From positions 124,001 through 188,000 of the forward strand of contig CANKZG010000002.1 of the NCBI GenBank assembly GCA_947488435.1: a stretch of DNA of 64,000 bases, in the 5' to 3' direction. The notes beneath the pieces were generated by a model. That model was not told the DNA's origin. It saw only the letters and a program-made list of their open reading frames with translations, and did not search any database. Of the stretch, positions 35,247 to 45,667 are shown piece after piece (the first letter of the stretch is position 1; each line of letters starts with the position of its first letter). The DNA is from an uncultured Flavobacteriaceae bacterium. GTDB taxonomy: Bacteria; Bacteroidota; Bacteroidia; Flavobacteriales; Flavobacteriaceae. Position numbers and translations under genes: made by a program.

Positions 35247-37231
35247 AGAAATTTGGAATTATTTTAGGATCGCTTTTATTTTTCGTTTTGTCCTGGGGAC
35301 AGACCGAAGATGATCCTGTTGCTTGGTCACACAAGGTAACAAAGCTTTCAGATACGGAATATGAATTGGAGATTTCGGGCAATATTCTTGAAGACTGGCA
35401 CGTGTATTCGCAATTTACCTCAGACGGAGGATCTTTGCCTATTGTTTTTACTTATGCGAAAGAAAATGTTGATTATCAACGAATAGGAGAAACTACTGAA
35501 AGTAAAACATATACGGAATATAGCGATGTCTTTGGAGTGGATGAGGTATTCTTTAAGAACAAAGCAATCTTTAAACAAAAAATAAAAGTATTAGACGCTG
35601 CTATAGATCGTATAGATATAGATATATTTTATCAGGTATGCAAAGAAGTATGCCTTACGGAAGAGAGAACTTTTAATATTTCACTGAGTGGAAGTGCCAT
35701 TGTATTAGAGGAAAAAACCATCGATGCCAGAAGTACCTTATTAAGCGAAGAACTAACACTAAATCTTAAGAATAAAGAACGACTTACGAGCGAACAACAA
35801 CGTAACTTAAATAAAGGCTCAGAACTTTGGATGATATTTGGGTTAGGCTTTTTAGGAGGACTTATAGCGTTGTTAACGCCTTGCGTATTTCCAATGATTC
35901 CGCTAACGGTTTCCTTTTTTACAAAACAATCTCAGAATCGCGCAAGAGGTATTGCTAATGCTGTTTGGTATGGAGGGTTTATTGTTTTAATCTATTTTTT
36001 GTTGAGCTTACCATTTCATCTTTTTGATTCGGTAGACTCTCAAATATTAAATACCATAGCTACAAATATTTGGTTAAACGTTATTTTCTTCTTGATTTTT
36101 GTCTTTTTCGCTTTTTCTTTCTTTGGTTATTACGAATTGACACTACCTAGTTCTTGGGCTAATAAGATGGATGCAGCTTCCTCTAAAGCCGGAGGTGTCT
36201 TGGGAATTTTCTTTATGGCAGTAACATTGGCGATCGTATCCTTTTCATGTACGGGGCCTATTTTAGGAGGACTTTTGGGAAGTACTGCCTTAGCTGAGGG
36301 AGATGTTGCTACAAACCTTTCTGCGGGGATGATTGGTTTTGGTGCTGCCTTAGCTTTACCCTTTGCACTATTTGCATTATTTCCAGCTTGGTTGAATTCT
36401 TTACCGAAATCAGGAGGATGGATGACTACGGTGAAAGTTGTTTTAGGTTTTTTAGAATTGATATTGGCTTTTAAATTTTTATCCAATGCCGATTTGGTCG
36501 GACATTGGGGCATACTTAAAAGAGAAATTTTTATTGCGATATGGGTGGTGCTATTATTGGGGCTTATACTGTATCTTTTTGGAATTATCCGTTTTCCACA
36601 TGATGGTCCTAAGGGGAAAAAATCGTTACCGCGTGTTTTTACAGGCATTATTGCTATTGCCTTTGCCGTATATCTTTCTTTAGGAGCTTTTAAAGTATGG
36701 GATCTTCGTTTATTCGGGTTTTTACCCCCAGATTTTTATACCGTAGCCTCGCAAGAAAACGATTGTCCATTAGGAATAGACTGTTTCAAGAACTTTGAAG
36801 AAGGCCTTGCCTATGCAAAACAAAATGCGAAACCAATTTTACTCGATTTCACAGGATGGGCATGTGTAAACTGTCGTAAAATGGAAGAAAATGTTTGGAG
36901 TACTCCAGAGGTATTTAAAATGATTTCCGAAGACTATGTGCTTATTTCATTGTATGTAGATGATAGAGCAAATTTACAAGAAAATGACCAATTTGATTTT
37001 AGGTATAAAACGGGAAGAATAAAACGCATAAAGACTATTGGTCAGAAATGGGGAACTTTTCAATCGATTAATTTTAATGCGGCTTCACAACCGTATTATG
37101 TGTTGCTTTCCCCAGATTTAGAGGTGCTAAACGAAGCAGTGCAATACACCGATAAAGCAACTTATTCGGAATGGCTGAAAGAAGGCTTGAAACAATACAA
37201 TGCATCGATGTCTAAAATTGCAATCAAATAA
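35243..37231 (+). CDS. dsbD: Thiol:disulfide interchange protein DsbD
   Basis: Carries reducing power from cytoplasmic thioredoxin across the inner membrane. The signal peptide (to about residue 20) is followed by the N-terminal immunoglobulin-like domain (to about 180). The eight-helix membrane domain (about 198-500) has its two cysteines in LLTPCVFPMIPL and SFSCTGPILGG. The C-terminal thioredoxin domain has C-V-N-C in WACVNCRKMEENVW. The N-terminal domain shows the pair in YQVCKEVCLTEE. All three redox pairs are present, so it should be complete. Translation coupled to tilS. Confidence 0.95.
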   Translation: MKKFGIILGSLLFFVLSWGQTEDDPVAWSHKVTKLSDTEYELEISGNILEDWHVYSQFTSDGGSLPIVFTYAKENVDYQRIGETTESKTYTEYSDVFGVDEVFFKNKAIFKQKIKVLDAAIDRIDIDIFYQVCKEVCLTEERTFNISLSGSAIVLEEKTIDARSTLLSEELTLNLKNKERLTSEQQRNLNKGSELWMIFGLGFLGGLIALLTPCVFPMIPLTVSFFTKQSQNRARGIANAVWYGGFIVLIYFLLSLPFHLFDSVDSQILNTIATNIWLNVIFFLIFVFFAFSFFGYYELTLPSSWANKMDAASSKAGGVLGIFFMAVTLAIVSFSCTGPILGGLLGSTALAEGDVATNLSAGMIGFGAALALPFALFALFPAWLNSLPKSGGWMTTVKVVLGFLELILAFKFLSNADLVGHWGILKREIFIAIWVVLLLGLILYLFGIIRFPHDGPKGKKSLPRVFTGIIAIAFAVYLSLGAFKVWDLRLFGFLPPDFYTVASQENDCPLGIDCFKNFEEGLAYAKQNAKPILLDFTGWACVNCRKMEENVWSTPEVFKMISEDYVLISLYVDDRANLQENDQFDFRYKTGRIKRIKTIGQKWGTFQSINFNAASQPYYVLLSPDLEVLNEAVQYTDKATYSEWLKEGLKQYNASMSKIAIK

Positions 37232-37247
37232 TAAACACCTATTTACT

Positions 37248-39113
37248 ATGAAATATTTTATACTTCTTTTTTCATTGGTTATAGTAGCCTGTGGAAAAAC
37301 AAATGCTGTTGCTGAAGAAACGGGCAACGAATATGACCCTAAAGCGCATTATACCAAAAAAGAAGTTACAATTTCTATGCGCGATGGTGTAAAGCTACAT
37401 GCCACAATATACGCCCCAAAAGATTCTTCTAAAACATACCCTATTTTACTTAAGCGAACCCCATACAGTTCACGTCCCTACGGTCCTGATGAATTTGCAA
37501 CAATTATTGGTCCTAATGAGACTCTAATGAAGGAAGGAAATATTGTAGTGATTGAAGATGTTCGAGGTCGATGGAATAGCGAAGGAACTTATGATAATAT
37601 GCGAGCATACATACCCAATAAAAAGGAAGGTGAAGTTGATGAGGCAAGCGATACGTATGATACTATTGATTGGTTAATAAACAATGTTGAAAACAATAAC
37701 GGCAGAGTAGGTGTATGGGGAATTTCTTATCCCGGATTTTATGCTACTTATTCCTTATTGGATCCACATCCGGCATTAAAGGCTGTTTCCCCGCAAGCAC
37801 CTATAGGAGATTTCTTTTTTGATGATTTTCATCACAATGGCGCTTATTTATTAAGTTATTGGAGAGTAACTGCCTTATTTGGGCATATGAAAACAGAACC
37901 AACTACAGCGCCTTGGTATACCTTTCCTGATTTGGGGACAAAAGATCAATATCAGTTTTTTTTAGACGCAGGACCCTTATCAAACTTAGATACGTATTAC
38001 AAAGAAGACAATTTTTTTTGGCAGCAGCTAAAGGAACATTCAAGTTATGATGATTTTTGGAAGAAACGTGGAATAATTCAACATTTAAAGGATATAAAAC
38101 CGGCAACAATGATTGTTGGAGGTTGGTTCGATGCTGAAGATCTTTATGGTCCCTTAGAAACCTATGGAAATATTGAGGCTCAGAGTACGGGAAATTACAA
38201 TACAATTGTAATGGGGCCTTGGAGTCATGGAGACTGGGCACGTAACAAAAAAAGACAGGCAATTGGAAATGTTTATTTTGGGGATGATATTTCTAAATTT
38301 TATCAAGAAAAAATAGAAACTACTTTTTTTAATCACTTTTTAAAGGGTGCAGGTGATGGAACTACGAAACTACCCGAGGCTTATATGTTTGATACGGGCT
38401 CAAAACAATGGAGAACATTTGAGAATTGGCCTCCAAAAAATCTAACCACAAAGAATTATTCTTTACAACAAAACCAGCATTTGGGGGAGCTTGCTACCCG
38501 AGAGTATTCTTTTTTTGAATTTGAGAGTGATCCTAAAAAACCAGTGCCATATTCTGAAGATATAAAAATGGTTTTTACACCGCGTAAATTTATGACCGAT
38601 GATCAGCGTTTTGCAGCGCGCAGACCTGATGTTTTGGTTTTTGAAACGGATATCTTAGAGGAACCCATTACCTTAGCCGGTGATATTATGGCAAAACTTA
38701 AAGTTTCTACAACCGGCACAGATGCTGATTGGGTTGTGAAATTAATAGATGTGTACCCTTCGGATCATCTAGATTATGAAGAAACACAGGAATATTTAAA
38801 AATGGGGAATTATCATCAAATGGTCCGTAGCGAGGTCATGAGAGGTCGTTTTCGAAACGATTTTTCAAAACCAGAACCTTTTGTACCAAATTTAGAAACT
38901 GATGTTCAAGTTAAACTGCAGGATGTTCTGCATACCTTTAAAAGAGGACATAAAATTCAAATACAGATACAAAGCACCTGGTTTCCCTATATTGATCTTA
39001 ACCCTCAGACTTTTGTAGATAATATTTTTTATGCTAAAGAAGAGGATTTTAAAAAGCAAACACATCGCGTCTACAACTCTTCGCAAATTGAATTTACGGT
39101 TTTAGAACAATAG
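37248..39113 (+). CDS. CocE/NonD (S15-type) hydrolase, lipoprotein
   Basis: A 621-residue extracytoplasmic hydrolase of the X-Pro dipeptidyl-peptidase (S15) / CocE ester hydrolase family. The signal peptide ends in a lipobox (IVAC) at residues about 14-17, so it is lipid anchored. Nucleophile S160 sits in GISYPG; the Asp and His are likely in the segment GGWFDAEDLYG and near the PWSHG motif. The C-terminal jelly-roll (S15 C-terminal domain) contains KLKVSTTGTDADWVVKLIDV. The ATG at 37248 is preferred over an upstream in-frame start at 37200 because the lipoprotein signal begins there. Whether it acts on peptides or esters is open. Confidence 0.92.
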   Translation: MKYFILLFSLVIVACGKTNAVAEETGNEYDPKAHYTKKEVTISMRDGVKLHATIYAPKDSSKTYPILLKRTPYSSRPYGPDEFATIIGPNETLMKEGNIVVIEDVRGRWNSEGTYDNMRAYIPNKKEGEVDEASDTYDTIDWLINNVENNNGRVGVWGISYPGFYATYSLLDPHPALKAVSPQAPIGDFFFDDFHHNGAYLLSYWRVTALFGHMKTEPTTAPWYTFPDLGTKDQYQFFLDAGPLSNLDTYYKEDNFFWQQLKEHSSYDDFWKKRGIIQHLKDIKPATMIVGGWFDAEDLYGPLETYGNIEAQSTGNYNTIVMGPWSHGDWARNKKRQAIGNVYFGDDISKFYQEKIETTFFNHFLKGAGDGTTKLPEAYMFDTGSKQWRTFENWPPKNLTTKNYSLQQNQHLGELATREYSFFEFESDPKKPVPYSEDIKMVFTPRKFMTDDQRFAARRPDVLVFETDILEEPITLAGDIMAKLKVSTTGTDADWVVKLIDVYPSDHLDYEETQEYLKMGNYHQMVRSEVMRGRFRNDFSKPEPFVPNLETDVQVKLQDVLHTFKRGHKIQIQIQSTWFPYIDLNPQTFVDNIFYAKEEDFKKQTHRVYNSSQIEFTVLEQ

Positions 39114-39220
39114 AATACGTAAAGAAACCGAAACCATAGTTGTTCTAAGGTTTTAGTCCTTTCTAAATTTCTAAAATAACAGTATATTTAATCATTCGAC
39201 CGCCACCTACACAAAGGATC

Positions 39221-41611
39221 ATGAAAAAAATAAAGAAGGTATCTCTGCTACTCCTACTAGTATTGGGTGTAGTGCTATTGGGAATTTTTTTGTTTTTGAA
39301 TACATTAAAACCAACCTATAACGGAAAAAAAGAACTCCCAGGTTTAACTGATGAGGTATCGGCATATTATGATGATTATGGGATTCCACATATTTATGGA
39401 AAATCTGAGAAAGATGTGTTCAAATCATTAGGGTATGTGCACGCCCAAGATCGCTTGTGGCAAATGGAATTGCTAAGACGTGTTGGAAGAGGAGGATTGT
39501 CCGAAGTTTTTGGGGAAGATCTTCTAAGCACCGATAAATTTTTCCTTTCACTTGGTATAGAAGAAGCTTCAAAAGATATTGTTACAAACTTGCAAAAAAA
39601 TAAACAGATGGTGCAGTTGGCAGAGGCATACCTATCTGGGATTAATGAGTTTATAGCAGAGGGACCAACACCAATTGAATTTTACCTTACAGGATTAGAC
39701 AAAACTCCTTTTACGCTGGTAGATATGTATAATGCTATTGGTTATATGTCTTTTAGTTTTGCGATGGCACATAAAACGGATCCGTTATTGTCTAATATAA
39801 AAGAGCAATTAGGAGTAGCCTATTTGAAAGATCTTGAGATTGATATCGATTCTACAACTACTTTAATTGAGCGCTATAGCTCTTCCGACACCCTTCGAAA
39901 TAATATTGCGGAAACAACTTTAAGTGCTTTAGATAAGTTGCCTATTCCTCAATTTATAGGGAGTAACGGTTGGGTCGTAGGCCCTCAAAAAACGAAAACA
40001 GGAAAAGTATTGTTTGCCAATGATCCACATATTGGTTTTGCACAACCTTCGGTTTGGTATGAGGCACATCTTAGTACCCCAACTTATGAGAAGTATGGCT
40101 ATTATCTAGCGGGGATTCCATTTCCGTTATTAGCGCACGATCGAAATTTAGCCTATGGACTTACCATGTTTGAGAATGATGATATTAATTTTTATTACGA
40201 AAAAGAGCACCCAACAGATAGCACCAAATACAAAAATGGAACTGCATGGGAATCGTTTGAGGTGGTTCACAAAACAATTCGGATAAAAGGAGAAGAAACC
40301 GTTGATTTTTCGTTTAAAAAGACGAGAAATGGACCGGTTTTAAATAATATCGCGAATCAGATTGAAGGAGACCGTCCCATTAGCATGTCATGGATTTATA
40401 CGCAATTACCAAATAAGCTTCTGGATGCTTTTTACGGAATGAGTCATGCCAATAATTTTGAGCAATTTAAAACTGCTCTCCCAAATATTCATGCTCCTGG
40501 ACTCAATGTCATGTATGGGGATGCAGAAGGAAATATAGGCTGGTGGGCAACGGCTACCTTATATCAAATGCCAGACAGTGTAAATACAAAATTCATTTTA
40601 GAAGGAGATACCGAAAAAGAAAAACCAATCCGTTTTTTAGACTTTTCCGAAAACCCTAACGCCATTAATCCGCCATGGCATTATGTATATTCTGCAAATA
40701 ATCAACCAGAGGCAATTGAAGGTATTTTATACCCAGGTTATTATCTTCCCGAAAACAGAGCGAAACGCATTCAACAACTGCTAGCTCATAAGGGAGATTG
40801 GGATATGAGTACAATGCAAACTATGATTACGGATGTTACCTCAGTAACTAATCCTTCGATTATTATGGATTTAGCAAAATCTTTGGATGTCAAGGAGTTG
40901 TCAGACGATGAACTTCAATTGTTAGATCGTCTAAACACCTGGCAAGGGGATTATCCGCTTAAAAGTACAGAAGCGGTAGTTTTTCATCGCTGGATCTACT
41001 ATTTCCTAAAAAACACATTTCATGATGAATTGGGAGAAGATATGTTTGATGCGTTTTTAAGCACGCATTTTCACAAGCGTTTGATTGCACCAATGGCAAA
41101 ACCTAAAGCTTCGGTATGGTGGGATAATGTAAATACAAAAGATAAGATAGAAACCCAAGAGGATATTATTCAGAAGGCTTTTGCGGAAGCACTTTTATCT
41201 CTGAACGAGGAATTCGGAAGTGATTCCAGTCAATGGACTTGGGATAAAGTACATACGGTAGAATATGAGCACCCAATAGGTAGGGTATCCTATTTACGTT
41301 CTTTTTTTAATGTTGGCCCTTTTCCCGTTACTGGCAGTCGAGAGGTCATAAATAATCTAAGTTTTAGTTATAAAAACGCAAACTCATACAAGGTTAATGT
41401 AGGTCCCTCAACGCGAAGAATAATAGATTTTTCTGATATAGAACATAGTAAGAGTATTTTGCCTACGGGGCAATCCGGAAACCCTTTTAGTCCTCATTAT
41501 AGGGATCAGGCCCAAATGTACGTCAACGGAGAATTTAGAGAAATGCTACTGAATTCAAAAGAAATTAAGCGTACTGCACCCAATACACTTCTTCTTAAAC
41601 CAAAAAAATAA
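39221..41611 (+). CDS. Penicillin acylase-family N-terminal-nucleophile hydrolase
   Basis: A 796-residue exported amidase (S45 family). A membrane anchor (residues about 6-28) precedes the alpha chain. The autoproteolysis site is G247-S248-N249 in FIGSNGWVVGP; S248 becomes the N-terminal nucleophile of the beta chain after cleavage. The block NAPGLNVMYGDAEGNIGWW-type near residue 430 (here HAPGLNVMYGDAEGN) and GPSTRRIIDF at the end are typical. It may degrade N-acyl homoserine lactones or peptide and antibiotic side chains. It follows the S15 hydrolase with a 107-base gap. Confidence 0.93.
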   Translation: MKKIKKVSLLLLLVLGVVLLGIFLFLNTLKPTYNGKKELPGLTDEVSAYYDDYGIPHIYGKSEKDVFKSLGYVHAQDRLWQMELLRRVGRGGLSEVFGEDLLSTDKFFLSLGIEEASKDIVTNLQKNKQMVQLAEAYLSGINEFIAEGPTPIEFYLTGLDKTPFTLVDMYNAIGYMSFSFAMAHKTDPLLSNIKEQLGVAYLKDLEIDIDSTTTLIERYSSSDTLRNNIAETTLSALDKLPIPQFIGSNGWVVGPQKTKTGKVLFANDPHIGFAQPSVWYEAHLSTPTYEKYGYYLAGIPFPLLAHDRNLAYGLTMFENDDINFYYEKEHPTDSTKYKNGTAWESFEVVHKTIRIKGEETVDFSFKKTRNGPVLNNIANQIEGDRPISMSWIYTQLPNKLLDAFYGMSHANNFEQFKTALPNIHAPGLNVMYGDAEGNIGWWATATLYQMPDSVNTKFILEGDTEKEKPIRFLDFSENPNAINPPWHYVYSANNQPEAIEGILYPGYYLPENRAKRIQQLLAHKGDWDMSTMQTMITDVTSVTNPSIIMDLAKSLDVKELSDDELQLLDRLNTWQGDYPLKSTEAVVFHRWIYYFLKNTFHDELGEDMFDAFLSTHFHKRLIAPMAKPKASVWWDNVNTKDKIETQEDIIQKAFAEALLSLNEEFGSDSSQWTWDKVHTVEYEHPIGRVSYLRSFFNVGPFPVTGSREVINNLSFSYKNANSYKVNVGPSTRRIIDFSDIEHSKSILPTGQSGNPFSPHYRDQAQMYVNGEFREMLLNSKEIKRTAPNTLLLKPKK

Positions 41612-41668
41612 TATATAGATAATTTTCTATAAAAGTTAATTTTATTACTTTTAACTGCAAATTTAATT

Positions 41669-43204
41669 ATGCTAGTAAAAGTATACGGTAGTGCTGTTTT
41701 TGGGATTGAAGCAACAACCATTGTGGTGGAAGTGAATGTTGATAAGGGTATTGGTTATCATTTAGTAGGTTTACCTGATAATGCTATAAAAGAAAGTAAT
41801 TACCGTATTGCAGCCGCTCTGCAGAATAATGGTTACAAGATTCCGGGAAAGAAAATTACATTAAATATGGCCCCTGCGGATCTTAGAAAAGAAGGATCCG
41901 CATACGATATTACGCTTGCAATTGGCATTTTGGCAGCATCAAAGCAAATAAAAGCTAGTACCATTGCTCAATATATCATTATGGGAGAACTGTCTTTGGA
42001 TGGCACTATACAATCCATTACGGGAGCCTTACCTATAGCTATCAAAGCTAGAGAAGAGGGTTTTAAGGGGCTTATTTTACCAAGAGTAAATGCCAAAGAA
42101 GCGGCGATCGTAGCTGATCTGGAGATATATGCAGTTGATACCATAAATGAGGTAATCGATTTTTTTGATAAAAACGAGCCCTTAGAACAGATTACGGTAG
42201 ATACTCGTGCCGAATTTAATAAAAATCTGGATGTTCCGGAATTTGATTTTTCGGATGTAAAAGGACAGGAAAGTATTAAACGATGTATGGAGATCGCTGC
42301 TGCCGGAGGGCATAATATTATCCTTATAGGGCCTCCTGGTTCTGGAAAGACAATGTTGGCAAAACGACTTCCCTCCATATTGCCACCAATGACCTTGCAT
42401 GAGGCATTAGAAACTACAAAAATTCATAGCGTAGTAGGTAAAATTAAAAATACAGGACTGTTATGTCAACGGCCATTCCGAAGTCCTCACCATACCATCT
42501 CAGATGTTGCTTTAGTGGGAGGTGGAGCATATCCGCAGCCTGGTGAAATTTCACTTTCTCATAACGGCGTCTTATTTTTAGATGAACTTCCCGAGTTTAA
42601 ACGAGGTGTTTTGGAAGTCATGCGACAACCTTTAGAAGATCGAGAAGTTACCATTTCCAGAGCTCGTTTTACCGTTACCTATCCGAGTAGTTTTATGCTG
42701 GTAGCGAGTATGAATCCAAGTCCAGGGGGTTATTTTAACGATCCCACGGCTCCAGTACTAACATCGCCTGCCGAAATGCAACGCTACTTAGGAAAGATAT
42801 CGGGACCGCTTTTAGATCGGATTGACATTCACATAGAAGTAAATCCGGTTCCTTTTGAGAAGTTATCGGAAGAACGCAGAGGAGAAGGGAGTGTAGTCAT
42901 TCGGAAACGTGTCACCGCAGCACGTGAAATTCAGACACAACGTTTTAAAACACTTAAAAATGTACATTATAATGCCCAAATGAATACCAAACAAATACGA
43001 ACATACTGTCAACTGGATACTACATCAAAAAACCTGCTAAGAAATGCAATGGAACGCTTAAATCTATCTGCAAGAGCTTATGATCGCATTTTAAAAGTTG
43101 CACGTACCATAGCGGATTTATCAGATAGCTCAGCAATTGTGGCGGATCATATTGCAGAGGCAATTCAGTATCGGAGTTTGGATAGAGAAGGGTGGTTGGG
43201 GTAA
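41669..43204 (+). CDS. YifB/ComM-type Mg-chelatase-like AAA+ ATPase
   Basis: A 511-residue cytoplasmic protein. Lon-like ChlI domain at residues about 20-140 (VGLPDNAIKESNYRIAAALQ), then the AAA+ domain with Walker A GPPGSGKTMLAKRLPSI and Walker B VLFLDELPEF, and the C-terminal Mg-chelatase ATPase domain (SARAYDRILKVARTIADL). ComM homologues in Gram-negatives promote branch migration during natural transformation, so it may act in DNA uptake. No competence gene is adjacent. Confidence 0.93.
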   Translation: MLVKVYGSAVFGIEATTIVVEVNVDKGIGYHLVGLPDNAIKESNYRIAAALQNNGYKIPGKKITLNMAPADLRKEGSAYDITLAIGILAASKQIKASTIAQYIIMGELSLDGTIQSITGALPIAIKAREEGFKGLILPRVNAKEAAIVADLEIYAVDTINEVIDFFDKNEPLEQITVDTRAEFNKNLDVPEFDFSDVKGQESIKRCMEIAAAGGHNIILIGPPGSGKTMLAKRLPSILPPMTLHEALETTKIHSVVGKIKNTGLLCQRPFRSPHHTISDVALVGGGAYPQPGEISLSHNGVLFLDELPEFKRGVLEVMRQPLEDREVTISRARFTVTYPSSFMLVASMNPSPGGYFNDPTAPVLTSPAEMQRYLGKISGPLLDRIDIHIEVNPVPFEKLSEERRGEGSVVIRKRVTAAREIQTQRFKTLKNVHYNAQMNTKQIRTYCQLDTTSKNLLRNAMERLNLSARAYDRILKVARTIADLSDSSAIVADHIAEAIQYRSLDREGWLG

Positions 43205-43258
43205 GCTATCCACAGACCACGAAGAACTGTTAAAAAATTAGGGATATATACCAAGAAC

Positions 43259-43270
43259 CTAATATATTAG
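43259..43270. promoter_or_regulatory. Palindrome upstream of the DUF1549 operon
   Basis: CTAATATATTAG is a perfect 12-base palindrome 53 bases before the operon's first ATG, with a further half-site CTAAT at 43276-43280. No TAnnTTTG is near. It may be an operator for the five-gene cluster; the regulator is unknown. Confidence 0.35.
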
Positions 43271-43323
43271 CAAGGCTAATGATTTCGAAAATTGCGAATA
43301 ATTATATAGATCCATAATTATTT

Positions 43324-45663
43324 ATGAAGAAAAAACATCCCAACACATTTACGTGGCTTCTATATTTTGCAGTACCCTTTACGTTACTCTTAGTTTATAA
43401 ATACATCGTTTCCAGTAATACGGATCAATACGTAGCTATAGAAAACCAAAACTCCAGAGCAGCAAACACCGTTAAACAGGTACCCGATACGGTAGATTAT
43501 ATTTTCGATGTTAAGCCTATTTTATCGGATCGATGTTATTTGTGTCATGGACCAGATAGTGGTACTCGCGAAGCAAATTTAAGGTTGGATACTAAAGCAG
43601 GGGCTTTTGCTGCCATTGGAGTAAACAAAGATAAGTTTGCCATTGTTCCTGGGGATACGCTTTCTAGCAGGATGGTTGCTCGTATCAATGCAAAGGATAT
43701 TGAAAAATTGATGCCTCCGGAAGATTCTAATCTTAGTCTAAGCGATTATGAAAAAGAGGTTTTGGTTAAATGGATCGATCAAGGAGCCATATGGAAGGAA
43801 CATTGGGCGTTTGTACCACCGGAGAAAAAGGAAGTACCTACAATAGTAAACACCAAACTGATCGCAAATGAGATAGATAATTTTATAGTTAAAAGATTAG
43901 AGCAAAAGGGACTAGTACCTTCTGCTAAAGCTAGTAAAGAAAAGTTGATCCGAAAAGTTTATTTTGACCTTACCGGCCTACCTCCAAGTTTGGAAGCTAT
44001 CGACGCTTTTATAGCTATTAATGATCCCAATGCCTATGAAGCTATTGTAGACCGTTTGTTGGCATCTTCTCAATTCGGTGAGCATATGGCTGCTAGTTGG
44101 TTAGATGTTGCGAGATATTCAGACACGCATGGGTATCAAGATGATTTAGAACGCATTATGTGGCCGTGGAGAGATTGGGTCATAAGTGCGTTTAATCGAA
44201 ATATTCCCTACGATGATTTTATAAAATGGCAATTAGCAGGAGATTTAATGACAAATGCTACGCTAGAGCAAATTATGGCCACCGGTTTTAATAGAAATCA
44301 TAAAATCACACAAGAAGGCGGGGTTATAGATGAAGAGTATAGGGTAGAATATGTGTTAGATAGGGCAAATACGGTATCTAAATCATTGTTGGGGCTAACC
44401 ATGGAATGTGCGCAATGTCACGATCATAAATACGATCCTATATCTCAAAAGGAATATTTCAGTTTTTACGGCTTCTTCAATAAGGTAAATGAAAAAGGGC
44501 GAATAGAGTATGACGAAATTCCGGAACCAAACATTAAAATCACGAAAAAAGAGGTTGATGAAGTACTATCTTTTGTACACCTACCAGATTCAATAGCTGA
44601 GGTGAATTTAATGGTGATGCGCGATGATGCTCCTGAACGCAAAACCTATGTATTAAAACGTGGCGCTTATGATGCTCCTGGAGAAGAAGTTTCGTTAGGA
44701 ACCCCAAAATCAGTATTGTCTTTTGAAGCCTATGAAAAAAATAGATTAGGACTTGCCAATTGGTTCTTCGATGAAAGGAATACGCTTACAGCAAGGGTTG
44801 CCGTAAATCGATTATGGCAACAAATTTTTGGAGTAGGTATTGTTGCTTCAAGTTCGGATTTTGGTAATCAAGGCACTTTACCTTCGCATCCTGAATTATT
44901 AGATTGGTTGGCTATTACTTTTAGAGAAGAGGCTTGGGATATAAAAAAGATGATGAAACGTATGGTGATGTCTAACACCTACCAACAAACCTCAAAAGCA
45001 AACGAAAATTTATTAGAAATTGATCCTTATAACAAATGGCTGGCAAGAAGTTCTAGACATAAATTGACTGCTGAGATGATACGAGATAATGCACTTTCAG
45101 TAAGTGGTTTACTTGTTGAAAAGGTAGGTGGTCCCAGCGTAAAACCTTACCAACCAAAAGGACTTTGGGCAGAAACAACCTCTGGTGTTGGATTGACGGA
45201 ATACATCACGGATACTGGAGAAAATTTATATCGGAGAAGTTTGTACACCTTTTGGAAAAGAACTGTTCCACCTCCTGCTATGATGACTTTTGATGCTGCA
45301 ACTAGAGATTATTGTACAGTAGAACGACAAAAAACAAGTACTCCTTTACAAGCACTGGTATTATTAAATGATCCTCAACTTGTAGAAGCGGCAGAAGTTT
45401 TAGCGTTGCAAGTACTTGAAGAAGCCAATTTGACAGATGAGGATCGGATACAAACTATTTTTAGAAAGATAACCTCTAGAAGAGCTAATGCATTGGAAAT
45501 GCAAAATTTACTATCCTTTGTAAAAGAATCTGAAGCGGAATATATCGAAACTAAAAAGACCTCCAGCAGTGCACTAAATAATATTTCAAGAGAAAAAGTA
45601 CACGCTTTTAGTTTGCTCACAAGTTTAATTTTTAATTTAGATGAGGCTATTGTAAAAAGCTAA
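43324..45663 (+). CDS. PSCyt1-DUF1549-DUF1553 protein (c-type cytochrome-containing)
   Basis: A 779-residue exported protein; membrane anchor at residues about 10-27. The first domain is a planctomycete-type cytochrome c with C71-x-x-C74-H75 in DRCYLCHGPDSGTREANLR. The DUF1549 domain follows (SWLDVARYSDTHGYQDD), with a second CxxCH at C362-C365-H366 in ECAQCHDHKYDP. The DUF1553 domain is near 480-760 (TPLQALVLLNDPQLVEAAEVL). Heme binding is predicted from motifs. Such proteins abound in Planctomycetes next to DUF1501 genes; the reaction is unknown. First gene of a five-gene operon. Confidence 0.92.
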   Translation: MKKKHPNTFTWLLYFAVPFTLLLVYKYIVSSNTDQYVAIENQNSRAANTVKQVPDTVDYIFDVKPILSDRCYLCHGPDSGTREANLRLDTKAGAFAAIGVNKDKFAIVPGDTLSSRMVARINAKDIEKLMPPEDSNLSLSDYEKEVLVKWIDQGAIWKEHWAFVPPEKKEVPTIVNTKLIANEIDNFIVKRLEQKGLVPSAKASKEKLIRKVYFDLTGLPPSLEAIDAFIAINDPNAYEAIVDRLLASSQFGEHMAASWLDVARYSDTHGYQDDLERIMWPWRDWVISAFNRNIPYDDFIKWQLAGDLMTNATLEQIMATGFNRNHKITQEGGVIDEEYRVEYVLDRANTVSKSLLGLTMECAQCHDHKYDPISQKEYFSFYGFFNKVNEKGRIEYDEIPEPNIKITKKEVDEVLSFVHLPDSIAEVNLMVMRDDAPERKTYVLKRGAYDAPGEEVSLGTPKSVLSFEAYEKNRLGLANWFFDERNTLTARVAVNRLWQQIFGVGIVASSSDFGNQGTLPSHPELLDWLAITFREEAWDIKKMMKRMVMSNTYQQTSKANENLLEIDPYNKWLARSSRHKLTAEMIRDNALSVSGLLVEKVGGPSVKPYQPKGLWAETTSGVGLTEYITDTGENLYRRSLYTFWKRTVPPPAMMTFDAATRDYCTVERQKTSTPLQALVLLNDPQLVEAAEVLALQVLEEANLTDEDRIQTIFRKITSRRANALEMQNLLSFVKESEAEYIETKKTSSSALNNISREKVHAFSLLTSLIFNLDEAIVKS

Positions 45664-45667
45664 CGCC

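Noticed and set aside
41614-41631. Short TATAGA/TCTATA dyad after penicillin acylase
   Set aside because: Only AT pairs plus one G, without a T-run; too weak to call a terminator.
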